Positions 49,779 to 60,127 of a stretch of DNA of 64,000 nucleotides are shown piece by piece. Position 1 is the stretch's first letter; every line of letters starts with the position of its first letter. The stretch is from contig JACQYT010000092.1 in assembly GCA_016208085.1 (NCBI GenBank), forward strand, positions 1 through 64,000, written 5' to 3'. This DNA is from Elusimicrobiota bacterium (GTDB lineage Bacteria > Elusimicrobiota > Elusimicrobia > Elusimicrobiales > UBA9959). The notes under the pieces are model-generated. The model did not search any database. It saw only the letters and a program-made list of their open reading frames with translations, and was not told where the DNA came from. A program made the translations under genes and the position numbers.

Positions 49779-50477
49779 ATGTCCACATTATTGCTCCGGC
49801 TGGCCGGCCCCATGCAGTCATGGGGTACCACCAGCCGGTTTGATCAGCGTGATACGGGAAAGGAGCCAAGCAAATCCGGAGTTATCGGACTTCTGGCTGC
49901 TGCTATGGGGATTGATCAGGAAAACTGGACGGACCTAAAGCCTTTGACGAATCTCGCTATGGGTGTACGACACGACCGGCCCGGCTTCCCGAAGTACGAT
50001 TACCAGACGGCAGGATGCGCAATGGCGGATTCCATTATCAAGGCGAACGGCGAGCTTTCCACGGCCGGCGGAGTGGTCTCGCGCCGTTTTTATCTCGCCG
50101 ACGCCGTTTTCCTGGCGGGTTTGGAAAGCCAGGATGAATCCCTGCTTGTTCGCGCGGATGCCGCACTGCGAAATCCGAAATGGCAGCTTTCACTCGGACG
50201 CAAATCCTATGTGCCTTCTGAGCCGGTCTGGCTCGAGAACGGAATACAGGACGCGCCGCTGCTGGAAGTTTTATCAAAATGGCCGTGGCTTGCCGTGGAG
50301 CGGAAATGGGAGAAACGCCCGGAAAAATTGCTGGTTTCATTTGAATCCAATGACGGTTCGGGAACGCTTAAAATGGACCAGCCGCTGGCGTCTTTCGCCG
50401 CGAGGCGCTTCGGCGCCAGATTCGTGCGTTCGGAATGGATAAAGTTCCCGCGGGAGGTGCTGAATGTTCCTGCATAA
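49779..50477 (+). CDS. cas5e: Cascade subunit Cas5e (CasD)
   Basis: 232 residues: 'LLLRLAGPMQSWGTTSRFDQRDTGKEPSKSGVIGLLAAAMG', key parts 'LAGPMQSWG' and 'PSKSGVIGLLAAA', with 'SRRFYLADAVFLAGLE' and 'WQLSLGRKSYVPSEPVW'. It caps the 5' handle of the crRNA. It overlaps cas6e by 14 nt, as is common in I-E operons. Confidence 0.95.
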   Translation: MSTLLLRLAGPMQSWGTTSRFDQRDTGKEPSKSGVIGLLAAAMGIDQENWTDLKPLTNLAMGVRHDRPGFPKYDYQTAGCAMADSIIKANGELSTAGGVVSRRFYLADAVFLAGLESQDESLLVRADAALRNPKWQLSLGRKSYVPSEPVWLENGIQDAPLLEVLSKWPWLAVERKWEKRPEKLLVSFESNDGSGTLKMDQPLASFAARRFGARFVRSEWIKFPREVLNVPA

Positions 50478-51156
50478 AATACATCTTAACCCGAAAAGCA
50501 GGGAAGTGCGGCGGGACCTCGCCGATCCCTATGAATTGCATTCCACGCTTTGCCGGGCTTTTTCCCCTTCGGACACAAAGTGTCCCGAAGGAGAATTTCT
50601 CTGGCGGCTTGAACCGGAAACAGATAAAGAGGGGAATCCGCGTGTAATAATACAAAGCCGTTCCTTTCCCGACTGGTCACGGATAAATATTAGAGATTGG
50701 CTGGTTAAGCCGCCATCCGGATCTGATGTGATCAATCTGCTTGAAAGCAGGCGGCTGAATCTTAAATCATTACAGCCTGGCGCAAAATTCCGTTTTCGCC
50801 TGAGGGCCAATCCCTCCGTGAAACGCGACGGCAAACGGCTGGGCTTGCTTAATACCCCCGGGCAGGAGTTATGGCTGGACCGTAAAGGGCGGGAGCAGCA
50901 TGGATTTACACTGCCGTACTTGGCCGGCCCTGAAACAAAGGAGGGGCAAATCCCGCGTGTTGCGGTCAGGATTTTCCAGGAGCAGATGTTGCGCGGACAC
51001 AGAAGAAACAGGGCGGAAATCCGTGTTTTTTCGGCGTTGTACGATGGGGTGCTGACTGTCGCCGAACCGGGAAAATTCCTGGAGACTCTGCAGAAAGGTA
51101 TCGGGCATGGGAAAACCATGGGTCTTGGCCTGCTTTCAATTGCGCCGGTTTCATAA
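50464..51156 (+). CDS. cas6e: crRNA endonuclease Cas6e (CasE)
   Basis: 230 residues with a double ferredoxin fold. 'DPYELHSTLCRAFSP' carries the catalytic-position His, 'FLWRLEPETD' follows, and the C-terminal Gly loop is 'KGIGHGKTMGLGLLSIAP'. It cleaves the repeat hairpin and stays bound to the 3' handle. The repeat hairpin of the array (ccccacgcgcgtgggg) fits this substrate type. Confidence 0.94.
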   Translation: MFLHKIHLNPKSREVRRDLADPYELHSTLCRAFSPSDTKCPEGEFLWRLEPETDKEGNPRVIIQSRSFPDWSRINIRDWLVKPPSGSDVINLLESRRLNLKSLQPGAKFRFRLRANPSVKRDGKRLGLLNTPGQELWLDRKGREQHGFTLPYLAGPETKEGQIPRVAVRIFQEQMLRGHRRNRAEIRVFSALYDGVLTVAEPGKFLETLQKGIGHGKTMGLGLLSIAPVS

Positions 51157-51179
51157 TAAAATATGCGGTAGGAGCCGTT

Positions 51180-52005
51180 ATGGACAATAAAATGGTCGTT
51201 TTCAGGGGCAAGGGAATAAGACGGACCTTGTATAAAAATGAGTGGTGGTTTGTTATTTCCGATGTTATAGCCGCGCTTACGGATTCTCTGGACCCGGCCG
51301 GATATATTAAGGATATGCGCCGCAGGGATGACGAGCTTTCCAAAGGGTGGGGGCAAATTGCCGCCCCCCTTGTAATCCAGACTGAAGGCGGGCCTCAAAA
51401 GATCAATTGCGCCAATACGGAAGGGATATTCCGTATCATACAATCCATCCCTTCCCCCAAGGCCGAACCTTTTAAACGCTGGCTGGCTAAAGTCGGTTAT
51501 GAGCGGGTGCAGGAGATAGAGGATCCCGAACTTGGCACAAAAAGAGCCCGCGTCCTGTTCAGGGCAAAAGGCTATTCCGATGAGTGGATTGAAAAGCGAA
51601 TGCGCGGCATCGCCATCCGCGAAGAATTGACCGACGAGTGGAAAAAACGGGATGTTGAACAGCCCAAAGAGTATGAAATCCTGACCGCGGAAATAGCAAA
51701 GGCCGCGTTCGGAGTGACCCCGTCCGCTCACAAGAAAATCAAGGGGCTGGACCGCGAAAATCTGCGCGATCATATGACGGATATGGAACTGATCTTTACC
51801 ATGTTGGGCGAGGCATCCACAACCGCGATCGCCAGGGCCGACGACGTGCGCGGCTTTCCGGAAAACCGCCGCGCCGCCGTCAAAGGCGGAGGCGTCGCGG
51901 GGAAGGCCAGGAAAGACCTGGAAAAAAAGACGGGGAAACGCGTTGTCTCCGCTGAAAATTACCTGACGGAGCCGGAAAGCCGCAAAAGGCTGGAACAAAA
52001 AAATC

Positions 52006-52013
<8 letters not shown>
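51180..52013 (+). CDS. Bro-N / DinD-like protein inside the cas operon
   Basis: 277 residues, not a Cas family. Residues ~5-110 are a Bro-N (antirepressor-type) domain: 'YKNEWWFVISDVIAALTDSLDPAGYI' (key part 'EWWFVISDVIAALTDS') and 'IFRIIQSIPSPKAEPFKRWLAKVG'. The C-terminal half ('GVTPSAHKKIKGLDRENLRDHMTDMELIF', key part 'HKKIKGL...LRDHMTDMEL', and 'EATSTTAIAR') resembles the C-terminal region of DinD, an SOS-induced inhibitor of RecA filaments. It lies 23 nt after cas6e with its own ribosome site (taggag) and overlaps cas1 by 8 nt, so it is part of the operon. A regulatory or recombination-linked role in adaptation is inference. Confidence 0.85.
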
Positions 52014-53203
<1,190 letters not shown>

Positions 53204-53296
53204 GTTCTTTGACAATTTGGTGGGTCTTAAAATCGGTTACCGGACGATTTTCAGCCTACAAAATGTTTATAGGGCATTTTGAGCGCAAATAGAAGT
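53204..53296 (+). promoter_or_regulatory. Presumed CRISPR leader
   Basis: The 93-nt non-coding stretch between the cas2 stop and the first repeat is the AT-richest part of the neighbourhood, with ttgaca at 53209-53214 and aaaatgtttataggg further down. Position and composition fit a leader that drives array transcription and new spacer insertion; there is no direct proof. Confidence 0.6.
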
Positions 53297-53386
53297 ATGT
53301 TCCCCACGCGCGTGGGGATGAACCGAAAGGTGTTTACCCCCCCCACTATACAGGAAAATGTTCCCCACGCGCGTGGGGCTGAACCG
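53297..53386 (+). CRISPR. Minimal type I-E CRISPR array: two repeats, one spacer
   Basis: Repeat 1 (53297-53325) and repeat 2 (53358-53386) are 29 nt with the palindrome ccccacgcgcgtgggg and the I-E ending ggggatgaaccg; repeat 2 has c for a in that ending. The single 32-nt spacer (53326-53357) has exactly the type I-E length and contains a run of eight C. The degenerate second repeat is at the leader-distal end, as is usual. Confidence 0.92.
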
Positions 53387-53514
53387 GGGTTATCCCGAAA
53401 GTTTCAGTTTTCCCTCACCCCTGCCCTCCCCCTCAAGGGGGGGTGAGGGAGAGGGTGGACAAAAAAATCTGTATGGCTACGACGGTATAAGTGTGTCAAC
53501 TGCAATTTTCAGGC
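53387..53514. other. Gap with an imperfect ccctcaccc/gggtgaggg hairpin
   Basis: Between the array and the minus-strand exporter genes lies a hairpin at 53411-53450 (ccctcaccc...ccccctcaaggggg...gggtgaggg) that could terminate transcription from both sides. Nothing else is recognisable. Confidence 0.5.
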
Positions 53515-55485
53515 TTACTCGTAGCGCAGCGCTTCTATCGGGTCCAGCAGGGCGGCGCGCAGGGCCGGCCAGAAGCCGAAGCTCACGCCGATGAGGGTGG
53601 AAAAACCGAAAGCGAAAGAAATGGTGCCAAACCCCAGCGCCGGCTTCACCTTAATAAAAAAGTAAGCCGCCCAGCCCAATCCGAACCCCAGGGCTACGCC
53701 CAGCGCCCCGCCTATGAGGCAAAGCGTGACCGCTTCAATAAGGAACTGGCCCAGAATGTCGGAGTTCTTGGCCCCCAGCGCTTTGCGCAGGCCTATTTCG
53801 CGTGTGCGCTCGGTGACGCTGACAAGCATGATATTCATGATTCCTATGCCGCCCACGAGAAGCGAAATGCCGGCTATCGCGTAGACCACCAGCGAGAGCT
53901 TGCCCATGCCGTCCTTAAAACTTGCTATCTGGGCCTCAAAAGTGCGCACGTCAAAGAAGTCTTCCTGGTCCTCTCTGGGGGGATGTTGTTTGCGCAGGGC
54001 CAGGATTATCTGCTTGCGGGTCTCGGGCGCGTCGGCCGGGGCGCGGGCCGTGACTTCTATGTAGTTCAGGCGGCTATGGCCGAAGACGCGTTTGGAGGCG
54101 GTATTTAAGGGAATAATAGCCCCGGGCCGTCCGCCGAAAATCTGCTGCTCCTTGCCGTCCTCGATCACGCCCACCACGGTGAAAGTAATGTTCTTGAGAC
54201 GTATCTCGCTGTTGACCGCCGGTTCCGAGCCGAAAAGCTTGTTTGCCAGCGTCTTGTTGATGACGGCGACGCGGGCGCGGCCTGCGTTCTCGGCCGGGGT
54301 GAAAAAACGGCCTTCCACTTTGCGGTTCTCAAAGAGGTTTTTTTTTGCCTTCTGGACATCCAGCGTGATGCCTTCGTCGCTGTTGATGTAGGCGGCCAGG
54401 TGTCTGTTCCCGGCGGAAGCTTCGGCGTTGCCGGACACTATGGGCGTGATCTTTTCCGCAAGCGGGCAGCCGGCTTTTATGGCTTCCACATCGCCGTAGG
54501 TGAGCTGGCGGCTGATTTTCAGACGTTCCCAGCGCGGCGAGACCCATACTTTCTTGGCGTCGTCTTCGGTAGCGCCGCTAAGCAGGCTTTTCATGAAGCC
54601 TTCGCTTATGGTCATCAGCGAAATGATGGAGCCCACGCCTATCAGGATGCCCAGCACGGTCAGCGCGCTCCTCATCTTATGGCTCCAGATAGCCTTAAAG
54701 GCCGCCTTGAACTGCTCGCTTATCTCCGACGGCGTGAAGCCGAGCCTGGCTTTCGGAAGCCCTGCGGAGGGCCTAAGAGGCGCTGAAATCGTTGTGGACG
54801 CCTGGGCGCGGCGGGTATCGTCGGAAACTATCGCGCCGTCCTTCATGCGCACCACCCGGCGGGTCTGCGCCGAGACCTCTTCGTCGTGCGTGACTATTAC
54901 CACGGTAAGCCCCCGGTCGTTAAGGTCTTTTATCGCCCGCATCACTTCCTGGCGGCTTTTGGCGTCCAGATTCCCGGTGGGTTCGTCGGCAAGCAGGATA
55001 AGCGGGTCGTTCACAAGCGCGCGGGCTATGGCCACGCGCTGACACTCGCCGCCGGATAATTCATTGGATTTATGCTTCAACCGGTCCGAAAGGCCTACCA
55101 GACGCAGACATTCAAGAGCTTTTTGAGAATCCGTTCCGAGGCCGCTGTATACCATGGGCAGAATAACATTGTCCTTTGCCGTCGTCTTTTTAAGCAGGTG
55201 GAAAGACTGGAAAATGAAGCCGACCATGCGGCTGCGGATGGCGGCCAGCCGGCCTTCGGCGAGGCTGGCCGTAGGGTGGCCGGCGAAATAGTATTCCCCG
55301 GCGTCGGGCCGGTCCAGTAACCCCAGTATATGCATCAAGGTGGATTTGCCGGACCCGGAGGGCCCGACCAGAGAAATCAACTCGCCGGCTTTTATGCTGA
55401 GGGAAACTTCTTTGAGCGCCTCCACCTTGAACAAACCGGTGACATAGGTTTTGCTGAGATTGCGGATATCTATCAGAATTTCCAT
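53515..55485 (-). CDS. macB: MacB-like ABC transporter (ATPase fused to permease)
   Basis: 656 residues. The ATPase (1-~225) has 'LVGPSGSGKSTLMHILG', 'LSGGECQRVAIARAL' and 'LLADEPTGNLDAKS'. The first membrane helix ('ALTVLGILIGVGSIISL'), a large periplasmic MacB_PCD domain and three C-terminal helices (FtsX type; 'IGIMNIMLVSVTERTREIGLRKALGA', key 'EIGLRKALGA') follow. With MacA and TolC it forms a tripartite exporter for peptides, siderophores or macrolides. The three genes are separated by 1-2 nt, so they form one operon. The substrate is unknown. Confidence 0.93.
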   Translation of the reverse strand: MEILIDIRNLSKTYVTGLFKVEALKEVSLSIKAGELISLVGPSGSGKSTLMHILGLLDRPDAGEYYFAGHPTASLAEGRLAAIRSRMVGFIFQSFHLLKKTTAKDNVILPMVYSGLGTDSQKALECLRLVGLSDRLKHKSNELSGGECQRVAIARALVNDPLILLADEPTGNLDAKSRQEVMRAIKDLNDRGLTVVIVTHDEEVSAQTRRVVRMKDGAIVSDDTRRAQASTTISAPLRPSAGLPKARLGFTPSEISEQFKAAFKAIWSHKMRSALTVLGILIGVGSIISLMTISEGFMKSLLSGATEDDAKKVWVSPRWERLKISRQLTYGDVEAIKAGCPLAEKITPIVSGNAEASAGNRHLAAYINSDEGITLDVQKAKKNLFENRKVEGRFFTPAENAGRARVAVINKTLANKLFGSEPAVNSEIRLKNITFTVVGVIEDGKEQQIFGGRPGAIIPLNTASKRVFGHSRLNYIEVTARAPADAPETRKQIILALRKQHPPREDQEDFFDVRTFEAQIASFKDGMGKLSLVVYAIAGISLLVGGIGIMNIMLVSVTERTREIGLRKALGAKNSDILGQFLIEAVTLCLIGGALGVALGFGLGWAAYFFIKVKPALGFGTISFAFGFSTLIGVSFGFWPALRAALLDPIEALRYE

Positions 55486-55486
55486 G

Positions 55487-56443
55487 TCAGTTGATTTGGA
55501 CCGTCATGCGTTCTTTGGCTATGCCGGTGGAGTAATAGACGACGTCATTTTCGCCAAGGCCTGAGATGATCTCTATCGCCTTTTCGTTGGCCGCGCCTAC
55601 TTCCACCTTCTTATCGGTCACTTTTTTGCTCTTTTCGTCTTTTATGGTCACAAACGCATCGCCGTCCTTGTAGGCGATGGCTTTCTTGGGCAGGGAAAGA
55701 GCTTTCGGCTTCACGGCGGTTATCACGCGCACGTCGGCCGTCATGCCGGAACGCAGGACCGGGATGTTTTTGGCGGACAGGATCTTTACCTCGTAAACTG
55801 TCACTCCTTCCCTGGAAATGGACTCCCTCGCGATAGACAGCACATTGCCCTCATGTCTGTCCTTGGGGAAAGAATCAAGGTAAAACTCGGCCTTCTGGCC
55901 TTCCTTCACGCTGCCGATGTCCGTCTCGTCCACAAAGGTCTTGATGATCAGCCGGTCGGAGATGACGGCTATTTCCTTGCCCGCGCTTACCGACTGGCCC
56001 GGCTCCACGGCGCGTTTGACAACCATGCCGTCTATCGGGGAGACCACGGGGGTCAGGTTATAGGCTTCTTCCACCATTTTTTTTTCTTCGGGCGTGGAAT
56101 CTTTCATCTTCAGGGAATCCAGAAGCGCGGTGCGTTCGCTTGAGCTTATCCAGGCCAGTATCTGTCCTTTTTTCATCAGGTCGCCTTCGCGGAACAGGAT
56201 TTCCTCGGCCCGGCCGTTGACCGACGGGGTGACCAGCACGCGGTTCTCCGGCTCAACTACGCCTATAGCCTGGGTCTTTATGACGAACAGCCCTTTGGAG
56301 ACTTTCACCGGAGAGAGCTCTTCCAGTTTCTTGAGCTCTTTCTTGGCCTTGTAATGCCTGTAAGCCAGAGCGCCCCCGCTCGCAAGTGCCAGGATGACGA
56401 CGCCGAATATGAATTTTTTGGTCTTAAAAAAACGTTTCTTCAT
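55487..56443 (-). CDS. macA: MacA-like periplasmic adaptor (HlyD/RND family)
   Basis: 318 residues. An N-terminal anchor ('FIFGVVILALASGGALAY') precedes the lipoyl/barrel region ('VNGRAEEILFREGDLMKKGQILAWI', 'VVSPIDGMVVKRAVEPGQSVSAGKEIAVI', key parts 'LFREGDLMKKGQ' and 'SPIDGMVVKR'). The hairpin between the lipoyl halves is short (about 40 residues), unlike E. coli MacA. It connects MacB to TolC and is the middle gene of the operon. Confidence 0.9.
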   Translation of the reverse strand: MKKRFFKTKKFIFGVVILALASGGALAYRHYKAKKELKKLEELSPVKVSKGLFVIKTQAIGVVEPENRVLVTPSVNGRAEEILFREGDLMKKGQILAWISSSERTALLDSLKMKDSTPEEKKMVEEAYNLTPVVSPIDGMVVKRAVEPGQSVSAGKEIAVISDRLIIKTFVDETDIGSVKEGQKAEFYLDSFPKDRHEGNVLSIARESISREGVTVYEVKILSAKNIPVLRSGMTADVRVITAVKPKALSLPKKAIAYKDGDAFVTIKDEKSKKVTDKKVEVGAANEKAIEIISGLGENDVVYYSTGIAKERMTVQIN

Positions 56444-56445
56444 CG

Positions 56446-57696
56446 TTATTCTCCCAGGGATTTGATAAAAGCCGCATAGTTGACAGCGAGGTTCCGCCTG
56501 GCCGTTAAAAGCTGGTTTTCCGCGCTGATGAGCTGGTCCTCTATATTACGCCACTCAAAATAGGACGCCTGGCCGGCTAGGTACTGCTTGCGCAATATCC
56601 ACGCCCTGGCGTTGGCCGCCTCAAGCGAGCTTTTGACCACGTCCATGTAAAGCCGGGTCTCCCGCCACGTCAGAAAACTGTCTTCTGCATCCAGGTAGAC
56701 TTCATCGCGGGTGTTCTTTAACAAGGCCTCGGCGCGGGCCTTCTCGGACTTGACGGCGGAAAGGTCCGCGCTCAGGCGGCCGGAGGTGAAAAGCGGCAGG
56801 GAAAGTCTTGCGCCCAAAGACCAGCTCCTGCCGGTATCCGGCCAGTCGGTGCCGGCCCAGGTGTAGCCGCCGCTGGCCGAGAATTCGGGCAGAAAACCGC
56901 TTCTGGAGCGCTCTACGGCGGCCTGGCTTATTTCAACGCCGGCCCGGGCAGAACGCAAAGACGGGTGGCGCTCAAGCCGGCCGGAAAAAGAGCCGAAATC
57001 CTCCGGCGGCGCCGGAGGCTCGGACAGTTCTGCGACCTCGGCTTTGGCCGCGGGCGCTCGGCCAAGCAGGCGGTTTAATTTGCGCTCAAGGAGCCGCAGG
57101 TTTTTTTTATAGCGTTCGTGCTGCCACTGCGCGGTCGTATAAACCGAGCGGGTCTCAAGCAGCGCCGCTTTGTTCTCGCGGCCCGCCTCGTATTTAAGCC
57201 GGATAATCTCCACGTTCTCGCTGCGGCGTTTCAGGGTCTCTTCGGAAAGCCGGAGCGTCTCCCGCGCGTTCATCAGGTCGGCAAAAACTGATTTCAGCTC
57301 ATAGAGCAGGCCGATTTTTATCTGGTCGTAATCAGCCTCGGCTTTCCGGTAGGCGGCAATGACCGACTTCAAGCCGGCCCCAAGCGCGGGGGAAAACAGT
57401 ATCTGGGACCCGCTCAAACCATATGAGTAGGAATTGCCCGCGTCGGCTGCGTCGCTGCCGGCGCGGCTGTATGCGGCGCCGACGGAAAAACCGGGGTATA
57501 AAGCCGAGCGGGAGACGGTTACGCGGCTTTCGGCGGCCTCAAGCAAGCTGGCAGCGGCCAGGCTCTGCGGATTGTTTGAAAGCAGGAGTCTGGCGGCCTC
57601 GTCAAAGGCAAGCGGCTCCCCGGTCTGGGCCGGCGCCTGTGCCGCCGTTAGAAGGCACAGAAATACAAGCAATATCGACGTCCGGAGCAACCCCAT
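56446..57696 (-). CDS. TolC-family outer-membrane channel
   Basis: About 416 residues from the ATG at 57696, which yields a proper signal peptide ('LLRTSILLVFLCLLTAAQAPAQ'); the frame extends to 57783, but that part is less credible. Two OEP repeats: 'LTRSRAL' type helices, 'ELKSVFADLMNARETLRLSEETLKRR' and 'LDAEDSFLTWRETRLYMDVVKSSLEAANARAW' (key part 'EAANARAWILRKQYLAG'). It forms the trimeric exit duct for the MacAB pump. It is the first gene of the operon. Confidence 0.9.
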   Translation of the reverse strand: MGLLRTSILLVFLCLLTAAQAPAQTGEPLAFDEAARLLLSNNPQSLAAASLLEAAESRVTVSRSALYPGFSVGAAYSRAGSDAADAGNSYSYGLSGSQILFSPALGAGLKSVIAAYRKAEADYDQIKIGLLYELKSVFADLMNARETLRLSEETLKRRSENVEIIRLKYEAGRENKAALLETRSVYTTAQWQHERYKKNLRLLERKLNRLLGRAPAAKAEVAELSEPPAPPEDFGSFSGRLERHPSLRSARAGVEISQAAVERSRSGFLPEFSASGGYTWAGTDWPDTGRSWSLGARLSLPLFTSGRLSADLSAVKSEKARAEALLKNTRDEVYLDAEDSFLTWRETRLYMDVVKSSLEAANARAWILRKQYLAGQASYFEWRNIEDQLISAENQLLTARRNLAVNYAAFIKSLGE

Positions 57697-57820
57697 AATA
57701 TCAATTTTATCATAGAATTCACCGATGAACTTTCTGGGTGCGACAACGCAGCTCATACAAGCGCGGTATATAACATTTGTCATAAAACTACTTACGTTTG
57801 TATGGGCTTAAAAGTTTCAC

Positions 57821-57917
57821 TAAAAATTTTTGCGGCAAAAATTTTTACTATGCCCCGACCTTTGGTCGGGGTAACCTTGGGGAAAGAGGGATAAAATGTT
57901 GTCGGACAACATTTTAT
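57821..57917. repeat. Composite palindrome, short copy (three hairpins)
   Basis: taaaaatttttgc-g-gcaaaaattttta (57821-57847), ccccgacc-ttt-ggtcgggg (57853-57871) and ataaaatgttgtc-g-gacaacattttat (57891-57917). The order and orientation are as at 6019-6187, but the two middle hairpins are absent. It lies upstream of the TolC-operon start, between two minus-strand genes. Confidence 0.85.
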
Positions 57918-57922
57918 TTGGG

Positions 57923-58888
57923 CTAGAATTCCAGATTCGGCCGTATCATGATCTGGAAATTGCCGCGGCCGGAATCCTTCTCGGTAAGTTTCCCCGTGTA
58001 TTTTTCCCCGGACGTCCAGATGAAACCCGTGCCCAGGCTGAACATCGTGCGCCTGCCCGCGAGAAATTTTTTCTCCACCAGAAAAAAATGCCGTATCGGC
58101 CCGAAGTTTTTCCGCGAGAAATCCGCCACGTACTCAAAACCGCTGTTATTGAGCCAGAAATTTTTTGAGGAGCCGAAATCCGTCCTGCTGCGGCGGCATC
58201 CGAGATAGAAAGAATCGGTAATGTTGCTGTTATCGTGGGTCTTCAACCCTGCGCGGAAGCTCCAGCGCAGCGTTCTGTCCTGGAGGTACTGCTCTCCCTT
58301 CAGCTTCCCTTCCACCTCAACCCAGGCGTCCTTTATCAGCTTGTTGTGCTGTATGTGGTAATTGCCGCCGCTTATCAGTATGCCGGAATAGCCGGTGCGC
58401 TTGCCCCGGTAAGATTTTTTTATGGAATCGAAATTGATGACGTTGCCGAAGAAAAGCGACAGCGCCCACGGTTCTTCAAAGCCGGCCGTGACCGCCTCCA
58501 CCAGGTTGAGGTTGTCCGAGACTTTCGCGCTGCGGTAAAGACCCGGCTGATGAGCGCGGATAAGCGTGCCGGCGTAAGGAAGCGGGTTAATGCTCGCCTC
58601 AAGGACGGCGGTGCGGGGAAGATAGAATTTTTTTACCAGCTCCCGGTATATCTCAATTTCGGAGGCCGCGCTCAGATGGGGGATGGGCTTGCCGGTTAGG
58701 CTTTTATATAAGCCCGCGCTGGCGTAGTAGGGGTCCAGCTCAATTTCTATATGGGCCTCAGCCGCTTCCTTGACCGTCTCTGTGGCCGACTGCTGGGCCG
58801 TCGTGATACGCGGGAAAAAAAGGAATAAAAAAATTATTGCCGCCGACAGTCGCATAAGGCCAATTAGCCCGAAAATTTCGGTTGACAT
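57923..58888 (-). CDS. Predicted outer-membrane beta-barrel protein of unknown family
   Basis: About 321 residues from the ATG at 58888, which has a ggaaag site; an inner ATG at 58855 also gives a signal peptide ('LSAAIIFLFLFFPRITTAQQ'). The frame from 58978 runs through a repeat and is rejected. The body is rich in aromatic/Gly alternation ('TGYSGILISGGNYHIQHNKLIKDAWVEVEG', 'LRWSFRAGLKTHD', 'GRGNFQIMIRPNLEF') and ends in Phe, both typical of outer-membrane barrels. I cannot name a family. It is followed by the composite palindrome and the exporter operon. Confidence 0.65.
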   Translation of the reverse strand: MSTEIFGLIGLMRLSAAIIFLFLFFPRITTAQQSATETVKEAAEAHIEIELDPYYASAGLYKSLTGKPIPHLSAASEIEIYRELVKKFYLPRTAVLEASINPLPYAGTLIRAHQPGLYRSAKVSDNLNLVEAVTAGFEEPWALSLFFGNVINFDSIKKSYRGKRTGYSGILISGGNYHIQHNKLIKDAWVEVEGKLKGEQYLQDRTLRWSFRAGLKTHDNSNITDSFYLGCRRSRTDFGSSKNFWLNNSGFEYVADFSRKNFGPIRHFFLVEKKFLAGRRTMFSLGTGFIWTSGEKYTGKLTEKDSGRGNFQIMIRPNLEF

Positions 58889-58900
58889 CTTTCCGTAAGT

Positions 58901-58987
58901 CCCCCTTTTAGCAAAGGGGGATGAAGGGGGATTTAATGAATAAAGAGTTGTAAAAATCTCCCCCGGCCCCTCTTCCAAAAAGAGGGG
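58901..58987. repeat. Bipartite hairpin element, inverted copy
   Basis: ccccctttta-gcaaaggggg (58901-58920) and cccctcttcc-aaaaagagggg (58967-58987), with agggggattt and aaatctccccc between them. This is the reverse complement of the layout at 21241-21325, including the conserved ttctttattcaa-like middle (here gaataaaga). Confidence 0.75.
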
Positions 58988-58995
58988 TAATTACG

Positions 58996-59991
58996 TCAGT
59001 AATACGTGATCTCTCTCTTGACTATGCGGGGGGCCGCCGACTTGTCTTCAAGCCTCTTGTCGCCGTAGGTAAGGAACCTGGTTTTCCATTCCTCCGTCCA
59101 GTTGCCGTTCTTATCGGACTTGTAGGTATAGCGGTATTCATAGGCGGGATTTTCGCTTCCCTCGTACACCGACTCTCTCAGGGGCGCGCCCTTTTCATCG
59201 CAGTAGATTTCGGATTTGGAAAGCATCTGCTCGCCGGCGTTGTACTCCGTGCGGACCTCCCTGGAGAGTGTCCCGTCCTTGCGGTGTTCGTAGACGGTTT
59301 TTTCCGTCAGTTGGCCGTGTTCGTTGAAGACCGAAACCGACCGCGTGTTCGCTTTTTTGTCAAAAGAATAAACTTCCTGTTTCAGTTTGCCGCCGTCCGG
59401 GCCGTACTCCGTCTTTTCGGCCAATTCGTTCTTGCCGGAGTATTTATATTCTATCCTGGCTTCCAGCCCCATGTAGGCGTCGAACTGGCGGTCTTCCGCG
59501 GGGAGGCCTTTGGAATTGTAAAACCGGAAGACCTGTTTTATGAGGTTTTCGGCGCCGGAGGCGCCCGGAGCCGCAACGGCGTCATGGACCATAACGGCGT
59601 CAAAATCTTTTTTCAGGTTTTCCCGGCAGAAATCTTCAAACGCCGACCGCGAATCTTCGCCGAAAGAACTATCAACCTTTTCTTCCGATTTTATGTTTTT
59701 GCATACGGTTTCGATCTCTTTCCTGGTCTTATGGACGAAGCGTTTTTTTGAAACCAGCGTTTTCTGCTGGTATTCGGCTTCCCCGGTTTTAAGGCCGTCA
59801 GAGTCGCAGGAGGTCTGAAAAACGGAGCCGGGTACGCCTTCAAGCCAGATCTTGTCGCGTTTGACCGGCAGCATGGTCATAACCTTCAGGCTTTTGATCT
59901 TCGGCTTAAGGTTCTCGCATTTAAGTTCCTGCGCCCCGGCCCGGGGAAAGGCCAGGCAGAGCAGTGAGAGAGAAAAAAAGATGTTTTTCAT
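58996..59991 (-). CDS. Secreted protein with YD/MORN-like strand repeats
   Basis: 331 residues with a signal peptide ('FSLSLLCLAFPRAGA'). The C-terminal half has repeated strands such as 'GQLTEKTVYEHRKDGTLSREVRTEY', 'SKSEIYCDEKGAPLRESVYEGS' and 'YRYTYKSDKNGNWTEEW', seen as 'GxLxxxxxYxxxxxGxxxxE' units like those in YwqK/MORN-type or Rhs-like shells. No enzyme motif is visible. It is probably periplasmic or surface-exposed. No family name can be given. Confidence 0.65.
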   Translation of the reverse strand: MKNIFFSLSLLCLAFPRAGAQELKCENLKPKIKSLKVMTMLPVKRDKIWLEGVPGSVFQTSCDSDGLKTGEAEYQQKTLVSKKRFVHKTRKEIETVCKNIKSEEKVDSSFGEDSRSAFEDFCRENLKKDFDAVMVHDAVAAPGASGAENLIKQVFRFYNSKGLPAEDRQFDAYMGLEARIEYKYSGKNELAEKTEYGPDGGKLKQEVYSFDKKANTRSVSVFNEHGQLTEKTVYEHRKDGTLSREVRTEYNAGEQMLSKSEIYCDEKGAPLRESVYEGSENPAYEYRYTYKSDKNGNWTEEWKTRFLTYGDKRLEDKSAAPRIVKREITYY

Positions 59992-60050
59992 AGTATCATA
60001 TTATACTTTACTGGAACGCGCCGGTTAAACTGTCGGTCATATTCGGGTTA

Positions 60051-60080
60051 TTGACAATGTGCCGTGGTAAGGATTACAAT
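60051..60080 (+). promoter_or_regulatory. Promoter of the small gene at 60128
   Basis: TTGACA at 60051-60056 and TACAAT at 60075-60080 with an 18-nt spacer; transcription would start near 60087, giving a ~40-nt leader. Confidence 0.6.
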
Positions 60081-60127
60081 TTACTATAGAAGTGATATAC
60101 CGAGCCGGCGCGCGCAAGAGCATAAAT

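Noticed and set aside
53358..53594. 78-codon ORF across the second CRISPR repeat
   Set aside because: It is encoded by repeat and hairpin sequence and has no protein features.
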